In this document: one piece after another, positions 50,186 through 61,552 of the stretch
Numbering within the stretch: position 1 is the first letter of the stretch
Layout: every line of letters begins with the position of its first letter
From: an uncultured Clostridium sp.
GTDB taxonomy: Bacteria > Bacillota > Clostridia > TANB77 > CAG-508
Direction: 5' to 3'
NCBI GenBank assembly: GCA_948469655.1
Contig: CAOKMF010000006.1
Location: forward strand, 21,830-85,829
DNA length: 64,000 nt
The notes under the pieces: generated by a model
Seen by the model: the letters and a program-made list of their open reading frames with translations, nothing else
Databases searched by the model: none
What the model was told of the DNA's origin: nothing
Made by a program: the position numbers and the translations under genes

Positions 50186-51283
50186 TTGGGTATTGAGAAA
50201 ATTTTAAAAAAGGAAGGAATTGAAATAATTAAGCCATTAGACACACTTTCTATAAATTCTTTGGCAAAAAATATTGCAAGTGTTTTATCAAAAGGTTTTC
50301 CTAATCTTAACTTAAATTCAAATGACCTTTTTATGAAACTTTCTAGACTTAACATGTATTTTGCTAAACTCCCAAATCGGCATTTCAGCCAAATACTTTT
50401 ATAAAAACAACTCAATTTATTTTGATTGCAATTTAGATGTAAATAATCTAACAGACGTTGCAGTTCATGAGTGCATCCATTATCTACAAGAAAAACGTGA
50501 CCAAAAAGGAAATATCATAAGGCTTGGGCTTTGTGATTATAGTGGATCAAATCTTCCAGGAGTAGGCTTAAATGAAGCTGCTGTTCAGCTTATGTCTGCT
50601 AAAGCATTAAATCTTTCTTATGAAAATGTAAAATACTTTGATATAAATTTGCAAAGTAACACTCCTACATACTATCCTCTAGAATGTGCATTAGTTAATC
50701 AAATGGCTTATGTCATAGGTGAAGATGTTTTATTTGATAGCACTCTTCATTCTAACAATAATTTTAAAGATATATATATATCACTAACATCTGAAAAAGA
50801 ATTTAACAAAATACAAAAAAATATTGATTTACTGATAGATGCACAAGGAGATTTAGAAAGTCTATTTTCTTCTTTGGATAACGTTCGGTATAGATGAAAC
50901 CTTTGTTAATAAAATATCAAAAGAAATAGATATAAAAAAATCTGAAATCAAAAATTTATTTTTGGAAACACAAAAGATAATACTTACAAGCTATTTTGAT
51001 AATTCAATAAATTTAACTTACAGTCAAAGGGCTATAGAAAATTATAGAAACAAATTATATTTATTTAAAAACTTAGTTGGTACTTCTCGGAAGTGATAAT
51101 TTTTATAATGAATATTATATAAATAAAATGGAAGAACTTGAAAAAAGATATGAATTTGACCCTTTGAAGGTTACAGCTTTAACTGTTATAAAAGCAAGCT
51201 TTATTTCAAGATTAATTCAAAAACTAAAATTATTATTTAGATTTAATAAAGAAGCTGTTAATATTTCAGAAAAAGACTTTTAG
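50186..51283 (+). CDS. HExxH putative metallopeptidase, three CGG +1 shifts
   Basis: Starts at TTG behind AAAGGAGG (MGIEKILKKEGIEIIKPL). CGG at 50378-50380 joins YFAKLPN to GISAKYFYKNNSIYFDCN and on to VAVHECIHYLQEKRDQ, an HExxH zinc motif. CGG at 50886-50888 gives DNV-GIDETFVNKISKE; CGG at 51088-51090 gives LVGTS-GSDNFYNEYYINKMEELEKRY. It ends at 51283 for 364 residues. Three plain frames without ribosome sites fuse into one sensible protein. The site 50378 is the only CGGC. No named family; cytoplasmic by sequence. Confidence 0.75.
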
Positions 51284-51462
51284 TAAAATTTATAAAGATA
51301 TGTTTTTTATGAAGCATATCTTTTTTTGTAACCTTTTTTAATTGACTTTTCCCCTTTTCCGTATTATAATTTATTTTGCAAGAAAAAATCTTTTTTTGTT
51401 TAAAATTAAGATTTTTTGTAATTTGAATTTAAATATATAACTTAAAAAGAATCGAGGTCCTT

Positions 51463-52035
51463 ATGTACAATTTAGTAGTCTTTGCATCAGGAAATGGTAC
51501 TACACTTCAAAGTATTATTGATGCTATCAAAGAAAAAAAATTAGAGGCAAACATTTCTCTTGTTGTCTCAAATAATCCAAAAGCATTTGCTCTAGAAAGA
51601 GCAAAGAAAGCTAAAATTCCAACATATGTAATACAAGAAAAAGATCCTGAAAAAATGGATGAAGAAATATGTAATGTTTTATCTAAAATAGATGTAAATT
51701 TAATCGTTCTTGCAGGTTACCTAAAACTTATTGGAAAAAATATGTTATCAAAATATACAATAATAAATACTCACCCATCCCTACTTCCAAAATATGGTGG
51801 AAAAGGAATGTATGGTATGAATGTGCATAGAGCTGTAATTGAAGCAAAAGAAGAATACAGTGGAGTAACACTTCACTATGTTAATTCTGAATATGATAGA
51901 GGTCCGACAATAATGCAAACAAGAGTTAAAGTTATGAAAGACGATACACCTGAAGACTTATCTTCTCGTGTCCAAAATGCTGAAAAGATACAATTAGTCG
52001 AAGCTTTAAAATCTTTTGTTAAAAATTTTAGTTAA
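51463..52035 (+). CDS. purN: Phosphoribosylglycinamide formyltransferase
   Basis: A 190-residue PurN: LVVFASGNGTTLQSIIDA, LAGYLKLIGKNML, and active-site INTHPSLLPKYGGKGMYG and VNSEYDRGPTIMQ. It transfers a formyl group in de novo purine synthesis. First gene of a purN-purE-purC run. No in-frame CGG. Confidence 0.95.
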   Translation: MYNLVVFASGNGTTLQSIIDAIKEKKLEANISLVVSNNPKAFALERAKKAKIPTYVIQEKDPEKMDEEICNVLSKIDVNLIVLAGYLKLIGKNMLSKYTIINTHPSLLPKYGGKGMYGMNVHRAVIEAKEEYSGVTLHYVNSEYDRGPTIMQTRVKVMKDDTPEDLSSRVQNAEKIQLVEALKSFVKNFS

Positions 52036-52092
52036 AATTTTGTGTTAACGTGGATGTGTTTAATTTGCACATTTAAAATTAAGGAGGTTTTT

Positions 52093-52617
52093 ATGGAAAA
52101 AAATGTTGATGTTGCAATTGTAATGGGAAGCGATTCTGACTTACCTATTATGAAAGATGCTGCAAAATTTTTAGATGATATGGGAATTTCTTATGAGATA
52201 ACAGTTTTATCTGTTCATAGATGTCCTGAAGCTTCAGCAAGTTATGCAAAAAGTTTAAAAGAGAGAAAAGTTAAAGTTATTATTGCAGGTGCAGGAGGAG
52301 CAGCTCACTTACCTGGTGTATTTGCAGCTCAAGTTCCTTGCCCTGTTATTGGCGTTCCAATAATGTCTAAAACTTTAAATGGGGTAGATTCTCTATATTC
52401 AATAGTTCAAATGCCTTCAGGAATACCAGTTGCAACAGTTGCAATAAATGGTGCTAAGAATGCAGGTATACTTGCTGCAACAATCTTGAGTACAAGTAAT
52501 GAAGATATCTATAACAAAATATGTGATTATAAAGCATCTATGAATGAAGCTGTTTTAAAGAAAAATGAGAAGCTTCAAAATTTAGGTTATGAAGAATATT
52601 TAAAACAAATGAAATAG
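52093..52617 (+). CDS. purE: N5-carboxyaminoimidazole ribonucleotide mutase
   Basis: 174 residues, starting MEKNVDVAIVMGSDSDLPIM behind AAGGAGG. Conserved SVHRCPEASASYA, AGAGGAAHLPGVFAAQ and QMPSGIPVATVAI. Purine pathway. No in-frame CGG. Confidence 0.96.
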   Translation: MEKNVDVAIVMGSDSDLPIMKDAAKFLDDMGISYEITVLSVHRCPEASASYAKSLKERKVKVIIAGAGGAAHLPGVFAAQVPCPVIGVPIMSKTLNGVDSLYSIVQMPSGIPVATVAINGAKNAGILAATILSTSNEDIYNKICDYKASMNEAVLKKNEKLQNLGYEEYLKQMK

Positions 52618-52686
52618 AAATAATGCAAATTAATAATAAGTTATTTTGTATATTAATAAAATAATTTAAGAAAGGATGATTTTAAA

Positions 52687-53535
52687 ATGAAAAAAATTAG
52701 TAGTGGAAAAGTTCGTGAAATTTATGAAGTAGATGAAAATCGTCTTATGATGGTTGTATCTGACAGAATATCAGCATATGATGTTATTTTGCCTGTAATG
52801 GTAAAAGATAAAGGAAAAGTTTTAAATAAAATTTCTGAATTTTGGTTTGACTTTGTAAAAGATATCATACCAAACCATATAATCACAACAAAGTTTGAAG
52901 AATTCCCTGAAGAATTTAGGACAGAAGAATTTAAAGATAGAAGTATGCTAGTTAAAAAATTAAAAATGTTACCTGTTGAATGTATTGTTAGAGGATATAT
53001 TACAGGTTCTGGTTGGAAAAGCTATAAACAAGATGGTACAGTTTGCGGTATAAAACTTCCAGACGGTTTAAAAGAATCTGAAAAGCTTCCTCAAGCCATA
53101 TTTACACCAACAACAAAAGCTGAAGAAGGACATGATATGAACATTAGCTTTGAAGAAGTATGTGATTTAATCGGAAAAGATCTAGCAGAAGAAGTAAAAG
53201 CTAAAACAATAGAAATCTATTCAAAATGTGCAGATTATGCTAGATCAAAAGGTATAATAATTGCTGATACAAAATTTGAATTTGGACTAGACGAAAATGG
53301 TAATCTAGTGTTAGCTGACGAAGTTCTAACACCTGATTCTAGTAGATTTTGGCCAGCAAATGATTATGAAGTAGGACGTTCTCAAAAAAGTTTTGATAAA
53401 CAATATATGCGTGATTGGTTAACTTCAAATAACTGGGATGCAGAAAACCCTACTCCTATTCCTGAAGATGTTGTAAATACAACAAGAGAAAAATATATAG
53501 GAGCATATGAGAAATTAACAGGAAAGAAATTTTAA
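52687..53535 (+). CDS. purC: SAICAR synthetase
   Basis: A 282-residue PurC: SSGKVREIYEVDENRLMMV, SDRISAYDVILP, VECIVRGYITGSGWKSY, DEVLTPDSSRFWP. It joins aspartate to CAIR. All Gly codons preceded by C here are in the zero frame; no CGG codon occurs. Confidence 0.95.
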   Translation: MKKISSGKVREIYEVDENRLMMVVSDRISAYDVILPVMVKDKGKVLNKISEFWFDFVKDIIPNHIITTKFEEFPEEFRTEEFKDRSMLVKKLKMLPVECIVRGYITGSGWKSYKQDGTVCGIKLPDGLKESEKLPQAIFTPTTKAEEGHDMNISFEEVCDLIGKDLAEEVKAKTIEIYSKCADYARSKGIIIADTKFEFGLDENGNLVLADEVLTPDSSRFWPANDYEVGRSQKSFDKQYMRDWLTSNNWDAENPTPIPEDVVNTTREKYIGAYEKLTGKKF

Positions 53536-53540
53536 TATAA

Positions 53541-53570
53541 AAAAAGCTCGGCATCGCCGAGCTTCTTCAT
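53541..53570. terminator. Shared purC/purB terminator
   Basis: AAGCTCGGC / GCCGAGCTT stem with ATC loop between the convergent genes, with A- and T-runs on either side, so usable from both directions. Confidence 0.8.
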
Positions 53571-53573
53571 TTT

Positions 53574-55004
53574 TTATACATTTACGTCTACATTTATATC
53601 CCCTATTAAGTCAGCATATTTCTCAAGTATTGGATCAACTTCTTCTCTTAAGAAGTCTTCTACTTGCTTTGGTGCTCTTCCGCATAAATTGTTTGGGTTT
53701 AAAATATCAAGTATCTCTTCTTTTGTAAACCCAAAGCTCTTATCTTCTGCTATTCTATCTACTAAATCGTTTGGTCTACCAAATTCTTTAACTTCTCTTG
53801 CAGATTCCATAGAATATATTCTTATCTTCTCATGTAAATCTTGTCTATCTCCACCTTTTAAAACAGCTTTCATAAGTATTTCTTCTGTTCCCATAAAAGG
53901 TAATTCTTTCATCAAGTTTGTTTTGATTACATTTTGATATACAACAATTCCAGAAGATATATTTGCATATAGTGTAAGTATACCGTCTACTCCTAAAAAC
54001 GCCTCTGGAACGCAAATTCTCTTGTTTGCTGAGTCATCTAGAGTTCTTTCAAGCCACTGTGTAGCTGCGGTAATCATTGGGTCAGAAGATAATACCATAA
54101 CATGTCTTGCAATAGAATTAATTCTCTCACTTCTCATTGGATTTCTCTTATATGCCATTGCAGACGAACCAATTTGTCCTTTTTCAAATGGCTCTTCTAA
54201 TTCCTTTTCATGTTGAAGAAGTCTCATATCATTTGCAAATTTAGATGCGCTTTGTGCAATAGAACTAAGTACATTTAAAACTCTTGTATCTAACTTTCTT
54301 GTGTAAGTTTGTCCAGATACTGCAAACACTTTGCTAAATCCCATTTTCTCTGCAATTTTTCCATCTATTTGTTTAACTTTTCCTTCGTCTTTAAATAATT
54401 TCATAAAGCTCTCTTGTGTTCCTGTTGTACCTTTACATCCTAAAAGCTTCATATGACTTTGTACAAATTCTAATTCTTCTAAATCTTCAAGCAAATCTTG
54501 AAGCCATAAAGTTGCTCTTTTACCTACTGTTGTAAGCTGTGCTGGTTGGAAGTGTGTGTATCCAAGGCAAGTTACATTTCTATTATCATATGCAAATTCT
54601 CTTAAGTTTCTTATAACTAGCAATAACTTTTGTTTAACTAATTCTAACGCTTTACTCATAAGTATTACATCAGCGTTATCAGTTACAAAACAAGATGTTG
54701 CGCCAAGGTGAATTATTCCTTTAGCACCTGGACATTTTGTTCCAAATTCATATACATGTGCCATTACATCATGTCTGCATTCTTTTTCTCTTTGACTTAC
54801 TATATCATAATCTATATCGTTTATATGCTCTTTCATTTCGTTAATTTGCTCTTCTTTTATATCTATTCCAAGTTCTTTTTCTGTTTCTGCAAGTGCAACC
54901 CATAATTTTCTCCATGTACTATATTTTGAATCAGCTGACCAAATCTCGCTCATTTCGCGACTTGCATAACGTGTACTAAGTGGTGTAACATATGTTTTTT
55001 CCAT
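53574..55004 (-). CDS. purB: Adenylosuccinate lyase
   Basis: 476 residues, starting MEKTYVTPLSTRYAS behind GGAGG. Signature SSAMAYKRNPMRSERI and catalytic-region GATSCFVTDNAD; TCLGYTHFQPAQLTT gives the conserved His. It acts at two steps of purine synthesis. No in-frame CGG. Convergent with purC and divergent from purA. Confidence 0.95.
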   Translation of the reverse strand: MEKTYVTPLSTRYASREMSEIWSADSKYSTWRKLWVALAETEKELGIDIKEEQINEMKEHINDIDYDIVSQREKECRHDVMAHVYEFGTKCPGAKGIIHLGATSCFVTDNADVILMSKALELVKQKLLLVIRNLREFAYDNRNVTCLGYTHFQPAQLTTVGKRATLWLQDLLEDLEELEFVQSHMKLLGCKGTTGTQESFMKLFKDEGKVKQIDGKIAEKMGFSKVFAVSGQTYTRKLDTRVLNVLSSIAQSASKFANDMRLLQHEKELEEPFEKGQIGSSAMAYKRNPMRSERINSIARHVMVLSSDPMITAATQWLERTLDDSANKRICVPEAFLGVDGILTLYANISSGIVVYQNVIKTNLMKELPFMGTEEILMKAVLKGGDRQDLHEKIRIYSMESAREVKEFGRPNDLVDRIAEDKSFGFTKEEILDILNPNNLCGRAPKQVEDFLREEVDPILEKYADLIGDINVDVNV

Positions 55005-55115
55005 AAATTTAACCTCCAATTTTTTTATCACTTAAATATTTTATCACAATATACTATTTTTTTCAATTAGTATTGACTTTTTTTGACGTTTGCATGATAA
55101 TTAATTTGCTAATAG

Positions 55116-56408
<1,293 letters not shown>

Positions 56409-56827
56409 AATAATCAAAACCAAATTATTGCATAATTATATGAAAAATTTGACATATAATAAAATAGATGTTATAATAACATCAAGACGTCGAAGGATTA
56501 GGTTAAAATTTATGTAGACGAAGAAAAGACTAGGAAGTCTCTTAAAACTTTCCTAGCCTTTTTCTTTTTGTACTATCCCTTCAAGTTCTTTACAATTAAG
56601 TAAATAACTATCAGTTCAAGTAACTAGATTAGGTTATCCATTATGTAGTCTACCCCCTTCCTGCCTCTTAAGCAAGTTAGGCTTATTTATATTGCTATAT
56701 ATTTTATTGCTTGTCAATTAAAAAATCATATAACAGCGTTGGTAAGTTTGTTTTTTATGTAAATATATGTTATAATAGACTTACATTCAGTTGTTTAAGA
56801 ATGAATATATTTTAGGAGGAAAGCTTC
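56409..56827. other. Intergenic region between purA and the foreign 56828 gene
   Basis: It holds a probable purA terminator at about 56531-56568 (CTAGGAA / TTCCTAG arms, T-run) and, further on, sequence without a gene. A moderately GC stretch at 56650-56690 (TAGTCTACCCCCTTCCTGCC) shows no clear structure. The 3' part contains a plausible promoter for the 56828 gene (TTATAATAGACTT). Confidence 0.4.
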
Positions 56828-57190
56828 ATGGAAAAAATTACAGCAAAAGATATTATTCGTTCAGTGGGGTTGAGCAGCGAAATCGAAGCTCATTTGACAA
56901 ACCCGCAGGATTTACACGGAGATACGATTTATTATATCTACGTGAAAATTGCAAGTTGTATTGGCAGTGATCAGGCTATCGCTTTCGTCAATATGATTCG
57001 GACAATCGAACCATTGTCAACGGTAAACTTCTTGCACTCTCTGTACCAGCTTGAAAAAGCAGACTGGAATTCTGACTTCAGATATAGTACTGCTAAAAAG
57101 AGACGTGAATTTCTCAGTCATTTCGGTGAAGAAAAAGGTCCGAGAGAGAAGGAAAGAGTTGTCTGCAATGACGATGACCATGAGCTATAA
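56828..57190 (+). CDS. Hypothetical 120-aa protein, likely foreign
   Basis: Starts MEKITAKDIIRSVGLSSEIE behind TTAGGAGGA. Soluble and helical, ending in an acidic CNDDDHEL. GC content is well above the neighbours. CGG in NMIRTIEP reads as Arg; a +1 shift there would end the protein soon after. It is an isolated gene with its own terminator, inserted between purA and adhE. No family recognised. Confidence 0.55.
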   Translation: MEKITAKDIIRSVGLSSEIEAHLTNPQDLHGDTIYYIYVKIASCIGSDQAIAFVNMIRTIEPLSTVNFLHSLYQLEKADWNSDFRYSTAKKRREFLSHFGEEKGPREKERVVCNDDDHEL

Positions 57191-57224
57191 AGAAGCGGGT
57201 GCTACGGCACCCGCTTCTTTATTT
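57191..57224 (+). terminator. Terminator of the 56828 gene
   Basis: AAGAAGCGGGTGC / GCACCCGCTTCTT stem (13 bp) with a five-base loop and T-run, right after the stop codon. Confidence 0.9.
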
Positions 57225-57241
57225 TTTTTATTAATTAAATT

Positions 57242-59856
57242 CTAAAATTCTATATCGTTTCCGTAGTAGCTATCTAATAGTATTTGCTTGATTTCTGTAA
57301 CTAATGGAAGTCTTGGGTTTGCTGTTGTACATTGGTCTTCAAACGCCTTTTCTGATAGCATATCTATTTTTTCTAAAAATTCTTTTTCACTTATTCCTTC
57401 ATCTTTTAAGCAAGAAGGTATACCAAGTTTTTCATTCATTTCCTTAATAGCTTTAATTAATGATTTTACACCTTCTTCTGTGCTTCCTGCTTTAAGTCCT
57501 AATCTTCTAGCTAGATTTGCATATTTTTCATCTGCTACAAAATATTCATATTTTGGGAAAGATACAAATTTTGTAGGTTTTGTGCTGTTATATTTGATAA
57601 CATATGGTAAGATAATTGCATTTGCTCTACCATGTGCTATATGGAATTCTCCACCTAGCTTATGTGCTATTGAGTGATTTATTCCAAGGAAAGCATTTGT
57701 AAACGCCATACCTGCTATACAACTTGCATTATGCATTTTTTCACGGGCTATTCTATCCGTTCCGTCTTCATATGCTTTTGGTAAATAGTTATATACAAGT
57801 TCTACTGCTTTTTCTGCTAAGCCATCTGTATAATCTGATGCCATATTTGAAACATAGCTTTCTATTGCATGCGTTAAGACATCCATACCAGTATCTGCTG
57901 TGATTTTCTTTGGAAGGCTCATTACTAAATCTGGGTCTAATATTGCAATATCTGGTGTAAGTTCATAATCTGCAAGTGGATATTTTATATTTTTCTTTTT
58001 ATCTGTTATAACTGCAAATGAAGTAACTTCTGAACCAGTTCCTGATGTGGTTGGTATTGCAACCAATTTCGATTTTAAACCAAGTTTTGGGAATTTATAG
58101 GTACGTTTACGTATATCCATGAATTTTAGTTTTAATCCTTCTACATCTGCTTCTGGATGTTCATAAAATAACCACATTCCGTTTAGCAGCATCTATTGGG
58201 CTACCACCACCGAAGAGCAATTATTACATCTGGGTTAAACTGATTCATTAATTCTACCCCTCTTTGGATAGTATCAAATGAAGGGTCTGGCTCTACATCT
58301 GAAAATATTTCTGAATGTACATATTCTTTTCTCTTTCTTAAATGATAAAGTATTTTATCAACATATCCGAAGGTCTACCATAGCCTTATCTGTTACGATA
58401 AATGCTTTTGTTATATCAGGCATTTTTTCTAAATAACCGGATAGAACCCGCTTCAAAATATATCTTTTCTGGTATCTTAAACCATTGCATATTAACACGT
58501 CTTTTTGCAACTCTTTTTATATTGATAAGATTTACTGATGATACATTTGCTGTTGTAGAGTTTCCACCAAATGTACCACATCCTAAAGTAAGTGATGGCA
58601 TATTTGTATTATATATATCTCCAATTGCTCCATGTGTTGATGGAGAATTTACAATTATTCTTCCGTACCTTTACTCTTGCTGAAAATTCTCTTATAGTTT
58701 CTTCATCTTCTGAATGTATTACAGCTGAATGTCCGAAGTCCTCCGAATTCAATTAGCTTTTCAGCAAGCTCAATTCCTTTATCACTACCGCTTACTGTAT
58801 AATATGCTAGAACTGGACTTAGCTTTTCTTTAGAAAATGGGTGTCCTTCTCCTACTCCAGTTTCAGGTACAACTAATACTTTTGTACTTTCTGGGACTTT
58901 AATTCCCGCAATTTTTGCAATATTATATGGGCTTTGTCCTGCAATCTCTGAAATTAACTTTTCTTCCTTAAACATTCCTTTTTCAAGTTTTTCTACTTCA
59001 TCTTTGCTTAAGAAATAACAGTCATTTTCTTTCATTAATTTTTCAAATTCTTTTGAAATTTCTTTATCTACGATTACAGCTTGCTCTGATGCACAAATCA
59101 TTCCATTATCAAATGATTTTGAAAGCACAAGGTCTGTAACTGCTGTTTTTAATCTTGCTGTCTTATCTATATAGCATGGCACATTTCCGTGGTCCTACAC
59201 CAAGAGCTGGTTTTCCGCATGAATATGCTGATTTTACCATTCCTGTTCCACCTGTTGCAAGTATTAAATTTACATCAGGATGATTCATTAAGGCTCTTGT
59301 TGCTTCAACAGATGGCTCTTCTATCCATAATATACAATCTTCTGGTGCACCTTCTGAAATTGCTGCATCTCTTAATATTTTTGCTGTCTCTACGCTACAT
59401 TTTTGTGCAGATGGGTGAAAACCAAATACTATTACATTTCTTGTTTTTGCTGCTATAATTGATTTAAACATTGTTGTAGAAGTTGGGTTTGTAACTGGAG
59501 TTACACCAGCAATTATTCCTATTGGTTCTGCTATTTCTTCATAGCCTTCTTCTTTATTTTCGTTTATAACACCAACTGTTTTATCATATTTTATACTATG
59601 ATATACATATTCAGATGCAAACATATTCTTTGTTATCTTATCTTCATAAATTCCGACGACCTGTCTCTTCTACTGCAAGCTTTGCAAGTCTCATATGATT
59701 TTCAAGTCCTGCCATAGCCATCTTTTTAGTTATATTATCTATTGTTTCTTGGTCCAACTCCATATATTTTTCAGACGCAATTTTTGCTTTTTTCATAAGT
59801 GTATCTATCATTTTGTTTACTTTCTCTAATTCTTCTTTGCTTACTTCTTTTGCCAT
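57242..59856 (-). CDS. adhE: Bifunctional aldehyde-alcohol dehydrogenase, eight CGG +1 shifts
   Basis: Converts acetyl-CoA to ethanol. Aldehyde dehydrogenase half: [17 protein letters not shown], catalytic Cys in [12 protein letters not shown]. Iron-alcohol dehydrogenase half: [41 protein letters not shown]. Eight in-frame CGG codons (59653-59655, 59187-59189, 58733-58735, 58663-58665, 58437-58439, 58367-58369, 58210-58212, 58179-58181) must each lose one C. Restored junctions include [66 protein letters not shown]. Total 868 residues, the family norm. Plain reading gives many fragments. Confidence 0.96.
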
Positions 59857-59949
59857 TTATTTATCATTCCTTTCTTTTGTTAATATTATATGGATTTTAA
59901 AAATATTCATTCATTTTGCTTAGAATATTATATAATAACTTGGCAATAA

Positions 59950-59977
59950 AAAAAAGCCTTTTTAGGCTTTTTTTATA
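59950..59977. terminator. Terminator between acpP and adhE
   Basis: AAAAAAGCC / GGCTTTTTT stem with a short loop and A/T-runs on both sides, directly after the acpP stop on the minus strand. Confidence 0.75.
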
Positions 59978-59981
59978 AATT

Positions 59982-60221
59982 TTATTGATTGTTCTTTATG
60001 TATTCAACTACATCATTTACAGTAACTATCTTTTCAGCGTCGCTATCTGGAATTTCCATATCAAATTCTTCTTCTAGTGACATTATTAATTCTACTATAT
60101 CTAAAGAATCGGCACCTAAATCATCAATAAAAGATGCATCAAGTGTTACTGCGCTTTCTGCTGCTCCAAGTTGTTCTACTATTATTTCTTTTACTTTGTC
60201 GAAAACTTCTTCTGAACTCAT
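59982..60221 (-). CDS. acpP: Acyl carrier protein
   Basis: 79 residues, starting [19 protein letters not shown] behind AAGGAGGG. The phosphopantetheine site is Ser in [15 protein letters not shown]. It carries acyl chains in fatty-acid synthesis. It follows plsX. No in-frame CGG. Confidence 0.95.
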   Translation of the reverse strand: MSSEEVFDKVKEIIVEQLGAAESAVTLDASFIDDLGADSLDIVELIMSLEEEFDMEIPDSDAEKIVTVNDVVEYIKNNQ

Positions 60222-60352
60222 TTTATATACCCTCCTTAAATAACATTCTGATTTTATTTTCACTACTTTAGTTTGAAAAAGAATTAGTATGATTTTTTTC
60301 AAACTTTACCCTTACAAGATATTATATATTAACAAATTTGTCAAGCCTTTTT

Positions 60353-61376
60353 TTATATTTTTTCAAATTCTTCTATCATCTTGTCTACTGCTTTATTTTC
60401 TACAAATTGTTCTGCTTGTTTTATTGTAAAATAGAATAAATATTCATCTGAGCTACCATGTGCTTTAACAACAGGTTTTTTCACTCCTAAAAATAATGCT
60501 CCACCATATTCTTTGTAGTCTACTGTTTTTGCAAATCTATTTATTGCTGGCATACAAGGTATTGCTCCAAGCATTGATAAAAAGTTTCTTTTTAGACTCT
60601 CTGTTAATGTTCTTTTCACAAATTTTCCAATACCTTCAACTGCTTTTAAAAATACATTTCCTGTAAATCCATCTGTTACTAATATGTCTATATCTCCTGA
60701 AAAAGCATCTCTTGCTTCTACATTTCCAGCAAAATTTAAGTTTAATTCTTCTGATTTTTCTTTCAAAAGTTTATAACTTTCTTTTGTAAGCTCATTTCCT
60801 TTTGTTTCTTCTGTTCCTATATTTAAAAGTCCTACTCTTGGGCTTTCTACTTTATATGTATTTTTTATATATATCGTGCCCATTTGTGCAAATTGCAAAA
60901 GGTTTATCGGCTTACAATTTGTGTTTGCTCCTGAATCAATTAGCATTAATCTGCTTTTATATGCAGGAAGTATTCCGAGCAATTGCTGGTCTATCTATTC
61001 CTTTAATTCTTCCGAACTAAAAGAGTTGCACCGAGTAAGAAGTGCTCCTGAATTTCCAGCAGATACAAATACATCTCCTTTTCCTTCTTTTAAAAGATTA
61101 AATCCGAACTACCATAGAAGAATCTTTTTTGTGCTTTATTGCAACAGTTGGAGTATCTTCCATTTCAACCACTTCTGTTGTATTATGAATTTTTATATTG
61201 CTTGCCATTTCTTCTATTCTTTCTTTTCCGAAGAATTCTTTTACCTTTCTGTTTATGATCTCTTCATTTCCAACTAAAAGTATCTCAGATTTTATCTCAG
61301 ATGCTGCCTTCACTGCTCCTTTGATGACCGCGTCTGGAGCATTGTCTCCACCCATTGCATCTACTAATATTATCAT
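60353..61376 (-). CDS. plsX: Phosphate acyltransferase PlsX, four CGG +1 shifts
   Basis: Makes acyl-phosphate from acyl-ACP for phospholipid synthesis. Start MIILVDAMGGDNAPDAVIKG. The four sites lie close together: 61104-61106 (SSMVV-GFNLLKEGKGDVFVSAGNSGAL), 61031-61033 (LLT-GATLLV), 61012-61014 (V-GRIKGIDRPAIA) and 60975-60977 (A-GILPAYKS). The frame then continues to the end (VDKMIEEFEKI). Total 339 residues. Two sites are only 19 bases apart, which rules out a single indel pair as the explanation. Upstream of acpP. Confidence 0.95.
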
Positions 61377-61493
61377 TCTAATTTCCCCTTGTCTTATATC
61401 TTATATTTTTAAGTTTATTTATTACTTATTAATTTTATTATTAATTTTTAAAAAATGCAATATATTTGACCAATTATTCTAAAATTATAGATG

Positions 61494-61542
61494 CAAAAGG
61501 CCAAAAGCGATAATTATCACTTTCAGCCTTTATTAATAATTT
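61494..61542 (-). terminator. Terminator after the 61553 gene
   Basis: AAGGCTGAAAGTGATAA pairs imperfectly with TTATCGCTTTTGGCCTT just downstream of the minus-strand stop, with T-rich sequence after. Confidence 0.5.
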
Positions 61543-61552
61543 GATAGTAGAT

